NCBI GenBank assembly: GCA_965178525.1
Contig: CBCXVS010000294.1
Location: 1-9,164 of the forward strand
From: CBCXVS01 sp965178525
GTDB lineage: Bacteria; Tectomicrobia; Entotheonellia; Entotheonellales; Entotheonellaceae
DNA: 9,164 nucleotides
Reading direction: 5' to 3'
How positions within the stretch are numbered: position 1 is the stretch's first letter; each line of letters opens with the position of its first letter. The notes beneath the pieces were generated by a model that worked only from the letters and a program-made list of their open reading frames with translations, made no database searches and was not told where the DNA came from. Positions 1 through 5,590 of the stretch are shown here, in pieces. The position numbers and the translations under genes are program-made.

Positions 1-11
1 GGATACGTTAC

Positions 12-377
12 ATGGCCTTAACCGGACAAGAGATGATTGAGGCGGCCAGACAGGCCGTTCCCACCCTCGCCAACACGGACCTGAATGCGCAACTCACGTC
101 GGGCGCCCATGTGGTGGTCCTCGATGTCAGGGAGCCTGACGAGTGGAACGCTGGTCATATTCCGCAGGGCACCTATCTCGCCAGGGGCCGCTTGGAAGGC
201 CGTATCGAAGAGATGATACCGGATAAAAGCACGCCAGTCGTCACGCATTGAGCAGGCGAAGGCCGCGCTGCCCTGGCAGGGCAGACTTTACAACAGATGG
301 GGTATACCAACGTGCGATACCTCGCGGATGGCTTCAACGCATGGAAGGAAGCCGGTTTCCCTACGGAGCAAGGATAA
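12..377 (+). CDS. Rhodanese-like sulfurtransferase, candidate selenoprotein (in-frame TGA at catalytic Cys)
   Basis: A single-domain rhodanese of 121 codons that would move sulfane sulfur through a persulfide on one catalytic residue, in the cytoplasm (no signal peptide). Visible family motifs are the VVLDVREPDEWNAGHIP segment (CH2A-like, about residues 34-51), a PVVTH strand at 75-79, and a C-terminal MGYTNVRYLADGFNAWKEAGFP segment. Codon 80 (249-251) is TGA. It sits exactly where the family has the catalytic Cys of the C-A-G-x-G-R loop, and the same frame then continues with AGEGRAALAGQTLQQ to a TAA at 375-377. Stopping at 251 would remove the active-site loop and last helices. The reading as selenocysteine is an inference supported by the hairpin at 268-284. 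Alternatives are a nonsense mutation or a base error (TGC/TGT to TGA). The ATG at 12 has a weak GGA upstream; an earlier start lies outside the window if one exists. The SlyD-like gene follows 123 bases later. Confidence 0.75.
268..284 (+). promoter_or_regulatory. Candidate bacterial SECIS hairpin
   Basis: CTGCCC (268-273) and GGGCAG (279-284) form a perfect 6-bp stem closed by the loop TGGCA (274-278). The loop has G as its second base and begins 22 bases after the TGA at 249-251. Bacterial SECIS elements bound by SelB lie just downstream of the UGA, with a short upper stem and a G among the first two loop bases. This hairpin meets those rules as I recall them. It lies inside the coding frame, so codon constraints or chance in GC-rich DNA could also produce it. 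Confidence 0.5.
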
Positions 378-399
378 CCTGTCCTCTCGGCATGTCTGG

Positions 400-467
400 C
401 GCCGCGGTGCTATCAGGTACGCGGCGTCGTGTCGTTCGCAGGCATGGCCGCAACATGTTGGCATGCC
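400..467 (+). other. Two hairpins between the rhodanese and SlyD-like genes
   Basis: CGCCGCG (400-406) pairs with CGCGGCG (420-426) around a 13-base loop. Next, GGCATG (441-446) pairs with CATGCC (462-467) around a loop that contains the palindrome CAACATGTTG. Neither is followed by a T-run, so they are not clear terminators. They could slow or process transcripts between the two genes, or mean nothing. Confidence 0.3.
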
Positions 468-500
468 TATACCATTTCTTCACCTCGGAAAGTCAATGTT

Positions 501-932
501 ATGGCAATGCGTGTGGAAACCGGAAAACTCGTGTGTCTGGAATATACCCTGTCTCTCTCCGACGGCACGTTCATTGATTCGGCTCAACAAAGCGGTACAT
601 GGACCTATGTACATGGCCAGACGCGGATGCCTCCCGGCCTCTCGCAGGGAGTGGAAGGGCTCGGCATAGGAGACCAGGTCCGGCTCGATCTTGTCCCGGA
701 AGATGCCTTTGGCGTCCTCGATCCGGAGGCTTTTCAGGCCTTCCCCAAGGACCGATTTCCCACCGCCGTGCTGCAGATTGGCTACGAAGGAGAATTGCCA
801 GGACCCGGGGGCAGTATCATCCCGTATCGCATTCACGCCATTGACGAGGAGACGGTGACGCTCGATCTCAATCATCCGTTAGCCGGAAAGCACGTTGTTT
901 TCGATGTCACGGTGGTTCACATTCAGGATTAA
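501..932 (+). CDS. SlyD-type FKBP peptidyl-prolyl cis-trans isomerase
   Basis: A cytoplasmic FKBP-fold prolyl isomerase/chaperone of 143 residues. The N-terminal half has the family pattern LEYTLSLSDGTFIDS (13-27), YVHGQTRMPPGLSQGVEGLGIGD (36-58) and VPEDAFG (65-71). The middle part is the insert-in-flap (IF) chaperone-type domain, ending in the diagnostic LDLNHPLAGKHVVFDV (121-136) of SlyD-like FKBPs. The histidine-rich metal-binding tail of Escherichia coli SlyD is absent, and the protein stops right after the fold at HIQD, so a nickel-delivery role is not supported. I chose the ATG at 501 because GGAAAG (488-493) lies 7 bases upstream. The frame extends open to an ATG at 429, but those extra residues do not look like the family. 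The ATG at 507 is a second possible start. Confidence 0.88.
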   Translation: MAMRVETGKLVCLEYTLSLSDGTFIDSAQQSGTWTYVHGQTRMPPGLSQGVEGLGIGDQVRLDLVPEDAFGVLDPEAFQAFPKDRFPTAVLQIGYEGELPGPGGSIIPYRIHAIDEETVTLDLNHPLAGKHVVFDVTVVHIQD

Positions 933-970
933 GGACCGCTCCACGTCAAAAGGGGTACAACAAAGTTCTT

Positions 971-1032
971 AGCTATCAGCCATCAGCTAAAACGCTGGAA
1001 GAAGAAATCGTGTGTCTTCTTTTTTAGCTAAT
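971..1032 (-). repeat. Heptamer-armed palindromic element, left part (split by the IS)
   Basis: The left arm at 971-988 is built from 7-base units beginning AGCT (AGCTATC, AGCCATC, AGCT), followed by AAAA (989-992). A core follows: AAGAAGA (999-1005) pairs with TCTTCTT (1015-1021) around a 9-base loop, and TTTTAGCT (1022-1029) pairs back to AGCTAAAA (985-992). The rest of the right arm lies beyond the insertion sequence at 2040-2053. Rejoined, the arms match at 19 of 22 positions. The three mismatches are C opposite A on the plus strand but G opposite U on the minus strand. A related intact element lies at 2974-3110. Confidence 0.65.
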
Positions 1033-1050
1033 AGGGTTGTTCCCCAATAG
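1033..1050 (+). repeat. Left terminal inverted repeat of the IS
   Basis: AGGGTTGTTCCCCAATAG. It matches the reverse complement of 2022-2039 at 16 of 18 positions. Confidence 0.85.
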
Positions 1051-1103
1051 TTAATGAGGTAGGCTATCCTCCCCCAAACGATGGAGGGAGCCCAGCCAGG
1101 TCA

Positions 1104-2028
1104 TTGGTTATCCGAGATGATCGTCAGATGAAAGCCTTAACCGGTGTGTCTCAGACGCAATTTGACTTCTTGCTGCCCGCCTTCAGCCACGTCTATCAAC
1201 AGGCTCAGCAAAAACGCTATGAGGAGGGTGTCCAAGCTGGCAAACGCAGCCGAAAGCCGGGTGCAGGTATCAAAGGCAAATTACCCACTCTGTCAGACAA
1301 ACTCCTGTTCGTTCTATATTATTACAAGACGTATCCGACGTTTGATGTTCTTGGTGCACAATTTGGTATGGTACGTTCGAAAGCGAATGAAAATCTCCAT
1401 AAGCTCTCTCCCATCCTGTATGACACGTTAGTGCAGTTAGACCTCATGCCTTATCGAGAGTTGAAGACCCCAGAGTCGTTGAGGGAGGCGTTGTCAGGTG
1501 TGGATCAACTGATTATTGATGCGACTGAAAGAAGCTATCGCCGGTCACAAGATGAGACGACCCAACGTGAACACTATAGTGGTAAAAAAAAGCCATACGC
1601 TGAAAAATACAGTGATGTCGATGCCGGATAAATGGATCGTCTTTCTGGGCCGTACGTTTAGTGGTCACAACCATGATTACAGCATGTTAAAACAAGAGTT
1701 CCCACCGGACTTAGACCGGTTTAGTGACGTAGAAGTTTGGGTGCACCTGGGTTATCAGGGGATTCAGTCGGACTACAAAGGCGAAATGCTTGAGATTCCA
1801 CACAAGAAACCCCGGAAGAGCAAGACGAATCCGACTCCAGAATTGACGGCGGAGCAGCAGGCGGCGAATTATGCCGTGAGTCAAGTTCGCATCTTGATCG
1901 AACATGCCATCGGCGGTATGAAGCGTTTCAACATTTTGGTGCAGCGTTTCCGCAACCGCAAAGATCACTTTGAGGATGATTCGGTGGGCATCTGGGCTGG
2001 GCTAGGGAACCTGATCTTATGCTATTGA
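1104..2028 (+). CDS. IS5-family transposase in two overlapping frames (A8 frame break)
   Basis: A DDE transposase encoded in two frames. The first part (1104 to about 1591) carries a helix-turn-helix region (LPTLSDKLLFVLYYYKTYPT onward) and the first catalytic Asp in LIIDATERSYRR, then HYSGKKK. The second part (frame of 1516-2028) resumes with SHTLKN, then FLGRTFSGHNHDY, GYQGI, IPHKKPRKSK and the R-(3)-E-(6)-K signature RILIEHAIGGMK with the catalytic Glu. The joint is the run of eight A at 1584-1591. A +1 shift, or a slippage that adds two A or drops one, restores one protein of about 308 residues. The second catalytic Asp, expected just before LGYQG, reads His (VWVHLGYQG). The first start is a TTG at 1104, with an ATG at 1128 as alternative. 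The stop codon lies within the right inverted repeat. On its own, frame 1 ends at 1631. Confidence 0.82.
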
Positions 2029-2039
2029 GGAACAACTCT
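2022..2039 (-). repeat. Right terminal inverted repeat of the IS
   Basis: Reads AGAGTTGTTCCTCAATAG on the minus strand and pairs with 1033-1050. The transposase TGA (2026-2028) lies inside it. Confidence 0.85.
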
Positions 2040-2053
2040 AATAGCTAATAGCT
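2040..2053 (-). repeat. Heptamer-armed palindromic element, right remnant
   Basis: AATAGCTAATAGCT directly after the IS. It continues the 7-base spacing of the AGCT at 1026-1029 and is the displaced end of the right arm of the element at 971-1032. Confidence 0.6.
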
Positions 2054-2107
2054 CTTCATTTGCGGTGTGCAGCACGAAGCTGTTGCACGACACACGGGAG
2101 AATAAAG

Positions 2108-2974
2108 ATGCAACGTCTCAGCCGCAACATGTATACGACCGTTTTGGAGCCCCAACGTGCCCCTGCCATTACCATCGCTTCCGGCGAGGAACTTTTGGTG
2201 GAGACGTGGGATGCGTACATGGGGGTGTGGGGTGCGGATGAACAGCCACCCGTCACCGGCCCGGCCTCGGGTCCCATCGCTGTGCAAAGCGCCAGTCCTG
2301 GCGATGCCCTCCGGGTGGACATTCTGACCATCGAACCGCGCAGCTCGGCCATGCATGATGTTCGCGCTGGCCGCGGTTTCCTCGGTGATACCTTTACCCA
2401 ACGTCACCCCACGGTCATGCCGATTCAAGATGGCTACTTACTCTTCCCAGGTGATATCAAAATTCCCGTCAGACCCTCCGTGGGGCTCATTGCGACCACA
2501 CCGGCGCAAGCGCAACAAACCGCTAGTGACAGTGGGCCATACGGCGGTGACTTGGATTTGCAAGAGCTGACGGCTGGCAGCACGATCTGGCTCCCGGTCT
2601 TCGTGGCAGGCGGTCTACTCGTTCTGGGAGATTGTCATGCCGTGGTCGGCGACGGGGCGGTAGGTGGCACAGGTGCGGAATGCGCTGCCGATATTACCCT
2701 CCGCGTGACCGTTGAGAAAGAAATGCAACTGGCGCGTCCACGCGTGATGACCCCGGATCACTTTATCACGGTTGCTTATGGGGCGGATGTCACGCAAGCT
2801 ATGCAACAAGCTGTGCAGGACATGGTGGACTTTCTGGTGCGCGAAAAAAAGATGGATCCCTACAATGCCTACAGTCTCCTCAGCCTGGCTGGAGATGTTC
2901 GCTTGTCTCGAACCTTACGCGACATCAGCCCAGTGAAGATGATGCTGGCACGGAACATTCTTGAGCAGCTTTAA
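2108..2974 (+). CDS. Acetamidase/formamidase family amidohydrolase (FmdA/AmdA-like)
   Basis: A cytoplasmic amidase of 288 residues, expected to split small aliphatic amides such as formamide or acetamide into ammonia and the acid; the actual substrate cannot be read from sequence. Family blocks in order are TGPASGPIAVQSASPGDALRVDIL (50-73), VGLIATTPA (125-133), GPYGGDLDLQELTAGSTIWLPV (143-164) and GDCHAVVGDGAVGGTGAE (174-191), which carries the conserved Asp/His pair. In this last block relatives usually read GDGE, as I recall, whereas here residue 184 is Ala. The start at 2108 is set by GGGAG (2096-2100) with 7 bases of spacing; the frame stays open upstream to 2060, but that extension is Cys-rich and not family-like. 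The TAA overlaps the first base of the heptamer repeat. An amide hydrolase (asparaginase) lies convergent on the other side of that repeat. Confidence 0.88.
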   Translation: MQRLSRNMYTTVLEPQRAPAITIASGEELLVETWDAYMGVWGADEQPPVTGPASGPIAVQSASPGDALRVDILTIEPRSSAMHDVRAGRGFLGDTFTQRHPTVMPIQDGYLLFPGDIKIPVRPSVGLIATTPAQAQQTASDSGPYGGDLDLQELTAGSTIWLPVFVAGGLLVLGDCHAVVGDGAVGGTGAECAADITLRVTVEKEMQLARPRVMTPDHFITVAYGADVTQAMQQAVQDMVDFLVREKKMDPYNAYSLLSLAGDVRLSRTLRDISPVKMMLARNILEQL

Positions 2975-3110
2975 GCTATCAGCTATCAGCTATCAGCTAT
3001 CAGCTATCAGCTTAAGACAAAAGAAGAATTGGAAGAGATGATCAATTATCATTCTTCAACTCTTGGCAAGCTTTTCCCATCTTCAAGCTGACAGCTGACA
3101 GCTAATAGCT
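2974..3110 (-). repeat. Heptamer-armed palindromic element, intact copy
   Basis: The left arm is five perfect AGCTATC units plus AGCT (2974-3012). The right arm (3086-3110) has AGCTGAC twice, then AGCTAAT and AGCT. The inner 25 bases of the left arm match the reverse complement of the right arm at 22 positions. All three differences are C-A or A-C on the plus strand but G-U on the minus strand. The element starts on the last base of the amidase stop codon. It also covers the final codons (Ser, Tyr, stop and part of a Tyr) of the asparaginase, so it fills the whole convergent intergenic space. A smaller hairpin lies at its centre. Confidence 0.75.
3032..3057 (-). terminator. Candidate terminator for the asparaginase gene
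   Basis: GAAGAGATGAT (3032-3042) pairs with ATCATTCTTC (3048-3057) with a single bulged base and a 5-base loop. Read on the minus strand, the hairpin is followed by the pyrimidine-rich AATTCTTCTTTT, which fits an intrinsic terminator acting about 45-70 bases after the asparaginase stop. The stem is AT-rich and so only moderately stable. Confidence 0.45.
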
Positions 3111-4106
3111 ATAAAAAAACTCCTGAATTTCCTGCCGATCACGTGTCATACACAGGGCCAGCATCAACAAAATGCGGGCCTTTTGGGGGAGGAGGTCATC
3201 GGCGACGATGTATCCGGCCTCTTCCTTACGCGGGGTCATGATGATGCGGCCGCTGCTGGCGCGCGATGCGATCACCACGGGCAAGCCCTGGCGAATGGCC
3301 TGGGTGCCGGCATCAAAAATCTCCGAAGAAAGCGAACCACTGCCGAACCCGACCACGACGAGACCATCAGCGCCATGTTGGCGCACGGCGTCGATCAACA
3401 GACCATCAGCACCGCCGTACGTATAGACAATGTCGACACGAGGTAGGGTCTGACGCTCCGTCACGTCAAACGGTGTATCGAGCGTGTGACGCCGGGTTAC
3501 GGCCCGATAAAATACGATCTGCCCTTCAGAGTCGGTATAGCCGAGGAAGCCGAGTTCGCGGCTGCTAAACGTCTCAACCCGCAGGGTGCTCATCTTGGTA
3601 ACATCCCGTCCGCTCTGAATCTCGTTATTGAGCACCGTGAGCACGCCACGACTTGTCGCCTCAGGGCAGGCCGCAAGACGGATGGCGTCGAGCAAGTTGA
3701 GATCCGCATCGGTGCCCATCGCCGTTGGAGGCCGCATGGCTCCGGTGACGACGACTGGCCGTTCCGACTTCACGGTTAAATGGAGAAAGTACGCCGTTTC
3801 TTCGAGCGTTGCCGTCCCATGCGTGACGACCACCCCAGCCAGGGCCGGATCCTCAGTGAATAGCTGGTTGATGCGCTGCGCCAACTGCAACCACTCCCGG
3901 GGTCCGATTGCCGGACTACCCACACGGATCAGATTTTCGCCCTGGATCTGTGCGATCGTCTGTGCTTCCGGAATACGTGCGAGCATCTCCTCAATGCTCA
4001 GACGCTGTCCGAGTTCAGGGTATTGAATGTAGTCTAAACGATGCGGGCCAACCCCGGAAATACTGCCCCCCGTCGCCACAATATGTACTTTGGGCTGCGT
4101 CATCAC
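3102..4106 (-). CDS. L-asparaginase (cytoplasmic)
   Basis: An L-asparagine amidohydrolase (asparagine to aspartate and ammonia) of about 334 residues, normal for the family. There is no signal peptide, so it acts in the cytoplasm. The first signature is HIVATGGSISG with the nucleophile Thr12. Tyr26, Ser64 (in RVGSPAIG), the second signature VVVTHGTATLEETAYF with Thr98, and Lys171 (in SGRDVTKMS) follow. The second signature usually reads HGTDT; here the Asp of the Thr-Lys-Asp triad is Ala99, which seems to occur in a subset of asparaginase-like proteins. The start may be the GTG at 4104-4106, 8 bases after GGAG, or the ATG directly after it. The last codons and the TAG lie inside a heptamer repeat. 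It converges with the amidase gene and is divergent from the protease gene. Confidence 0.9.
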   Translation of the reverse strand: MMTQPKVHIVATGGSISGVGPHRLDYIQYPELGQRLSIEEMLARIPEAQTIAQIQGENLIRVGSPAIGPREWLQLAQRINQLFTEDPALAGVVVTHGTATLEETAYFLHLTVKSERPVVVTGAMRPPTAMGTDADLNLLDAIRLAACPEATSRGVLTVLNNEIQSGRDVTKMSTLRVETFSSRELGFLGYTDSEGQIVFYRAVTRRHTLDTPFDVTERQTLPRVDIVYTYGGADGLLIDAVRQHGADGLVVVGFGSGSLSSEIFDAGTQAIRQGLPVVIASRASSGRIIMTPRKEEAGYIVADDLLPQKARILLMLALCMTRDRQEIQEFFYSY

Positions 4107-4236
4107 TCTAGCGTCTCCTTCCCCGTCGGCGTTTGGGACACACCCTTATGGAAAATCTTTACCAGGCCGATAAGAAAACCATTGCTCGCCGCATGATTCC
4201 TCGTCTCACAGGATGTGTCTCCTCTGGGTGTATGAT

Positions 4237-5133
4237 ATGCGAAAGCTTGTCTCTGTGCTATTGGTGTGCTCATGCATCGGCTTCGCTGCGTGGGTGTGGC
4301 AGGCTCGCTCCACGGCCTGCGAACGCACCCGACGCTATCGCATCGGAGAGGTCGATAGCAGATTTGGCCTGACTATGCGCTCCTTCCATGAAGTGGTCCA
4401 GGATGCCGAGCGCATCTGGGAAGCGGCCAGCGGCCAGGATCTTTTCACCTACGATCCCCATGCAACCTTGACGATCAATCTGGTGTTCGATCAACGACAA
4501 CAAGCGACGATCGACGGCCAAAAATTATCGCGCAAACTCAAAAAAACCGAAGCGTCCCATGAGAGACTCACCACGCTGCATCAAACCTGGCAAACCCTTT
4601 ATGAGGAACGCGCCCAATCTTACGAACAAGCCCGCGCCGCCTATCACGACCGCCTCGCCGCGTATAATACCTCTGTTCAACATTGGAATAAGCAACGCCG
4701 TATACCCCGCTCGGTCTACGAGAACATGGAAGCGGAACGGGAGCAACTCGATCGGATGAAGGCAAACCTCGCAGCAGAGCACGATATCCTCCAGGAAACG
4801 GCCTCCACGTTACAATCGCTCGAAGCGCAAAGCCAGGAACTGGTGACGGCTTACAACCAGAAAGCGCACACCTATAATGTGCTTTATGGCGCCAAAACGC
4901 CTTTTCACAAAGGCGAATACAACGGCAACGCCATTACGATTTATCAATTCCAAAATACCGTCGACCTGACCCTCGTCATCGCTCATGAACTCGGCCATGC
5001 CCTCCGCATCGATCATGTGGACCGTCCCGAGGCGATTATGCATGCTTTCATGGGCGCACAAGACCTCGACAACCTCCGCTTGACGCCTGCGGACATCCAC
5101 GCCATCCGGACCCTATGTGGCGACGAGACCTAG
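4237..5133 (+). CDS. Matrixin/metzincin-like zinc metalloprotease with coiled-coil insert
   Basis: A predicted exported or membrane-anchored zinc protease of 298 residues. An N-terminal hydrophobic segment (MRKLVSVLLVCSCIGFAAWVW) acts as signal or anchor. Residues 94-212 are rich in Glu, Gln, Lys and Ala in helical repeats (RKLKKTEASHERLTTLHQ and onward), a likely coiled coil. The catalytic site is HELGHALRIDH (250-260), with His250, His254 and His260 as zinc ligands and Glu251 as base. IMH (267-269) follows as a possible Met-turn. The HExxHxxGxxH glycine is replaced by Arg257. A matrixin-like ending, LTPADIHAIRTLCG, closes the fold. The start at 4237 is preferred because it gives a clean signal; an ATG at 4213 in the same frame adds 8 residues. 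The substrate is unknown. Confidence 0.82.
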   Translation: MRKLVSVLLVCSCIGFAAWVWQARSTACERTRRYRIGEVDSRFGLTMRSFHEVVQDAERIWEAASGQDLFTYDPHATLTINLVFDQRQQATIDGQKLSRKLKKTEASHERLTTLHQTWQTLYEERAQSYEQARAAYHDRLAAYNTSVQHWNKQRRIPRSVYENMEAEREQLDRMKANLAAEHDILQETASTLQSLEAQSQELVTAYNQKAHTYNVLYGAKTPFHKGEYNGNAITIYQFQNTVDLTLVIAHELGHALRIDHVDRPEAIMHAFMGAQDLDNLRLTPADIHAIRTLCGDET

Positions 5134-5150
5134 CCCATTTTTCGCCCGAA

Positions 5151-5183
5151 CGCTCCCTCGCCCCGCTGGGGAGCGAGGGAACG
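5151..5183. terminator. Strong hairpin between convergent genes
   Basis: TCCCTCGC (5154-5161) pairs perfectly with GCGAGGGA (5173-5180). Inside, CCC pairs with GGG around a GCTG loop with one bulged A, and CG/CG pairs continue outside. It lies between the ends of the protease (+) and the small acidic protein (-). No clear U-tract follows on either strand, so it may act as a transcript end or 3' stabiliser rather than a classic intrinsic terminator. Confidence 0.55.
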
Positions 5184-5188
5184 AGTGT

Positions 5189-5368
5189 TTAGATAATCCA
5201 CCGTCCCTGTTCATCCGCTTCCACTTCGATCAGGTTTTCCTCTTCATCGAGGGGTTCCCAGCCTTCAAGCGCCATGTAGATGCCACGTCCATCTTCCGTG
5301 TATCCGATGCGATGGGGCTGAGACTTTAACTGCGTCATGGTGTTGCGGTAATATTTCACTTCAGGCAT
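5189..5368 (-). CDS. Small acidic protein, function unknown
   Basis: A 59-residue protein beginning MPEVKYYRNTM and ending EVEADEQGRWII. I do not recognise a family. It is acidic in its second half (LDEEENLIEVEADEQ), with YTEDGRGIYMALEGW in the middle and no membrane segment or Cys. The start is set by a near-perfect Shine-Dalgarno AGGAGG (5381-5376 on the minus strand) with 7 bases of spacing. The frame is open further upstream to 5485, but that extension lacks such a signal. It lies 222 bases downstream of the PhoD-like gene on the same strand and ends near the hairpin at 5151-5183. Confidence 0.72.
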   Translation of the reverse strand: MPEVKYYRNTMTQLKSQPHRIGYTEDGRGIYMALEGWEPLDEEENLIEVEADEQGRWII

Positions 5369-5590
5369 CGTTGCTCCTCCTGCCATGCCCTGGGAAAGCC
5401 GTATGGATATCATGTTTGCGTGTTGGCGCCACGCTCGCATCCCGATGTCGCCTGCGCTATCAGCATACCAAACGTCTCGCAGCAACGCGAGTGGACACGA
5501 GTGGAGAAGGGGTGGATGGCGCCCCGTCTTTTGACCTGGAACAGGCTTGCAGACGTGGTCGATGTGAAACCGCGCCTACCGGACTCGCGC

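Larger units (their letters stand above)
1033..2039 (+). mobile_element. Insertion sequence, IS5 family
   Basis: An insertion sequence of about 1.0 kb bounded by 18-base imperfect inverted repeats (1033-1050 and 2022-2039, 16 of 18 matching) that enclose one transposase gene in two frames. The flanks share AAT immediately outside (1030-1032 and 2040-2042). This could be a 3-base target duplication, or a 5-base TAATA if the ends are one base further in. Because the target is itself a repeat (AGCTAAT units), the exact boundary cannot be fixed. Removing the element plus one AAT rebuilds a perfect run of AGCTAAT units, which strongly supports these ends. It is placed in the IS5 family by its DDE_Tnp_4-like transposase. 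The transposase has a probable catalytic substitution and a frame break, so the copy may be inactive. Confidence 0.85.

Noticed and set aside
248..669. Overlapping open frames between 248 and 669 on the plus strand
   Set aside because: They are shadows: the rhodanese frame continues through the TGA to 377, and the SlyD-like frame from 501 carries all the conserved residues.
2974..3015. AGCTATC array as a CRISPR
   Set aside because: The units are 7 bases with no spacers, so it is a simple tandem repeat forming one arm of a palindrome.
3172..4111. Several plus-strand frames of 67-132 codons
   Set aside because: They are antisense to the asparaginase gene and show no family features.
4107..4236. 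Divergent promoter region between the asparaginase and protease genes
   Set aside because: A promoter is expected here, but I could not find a -35/-10 pair good enough to place on either strand.
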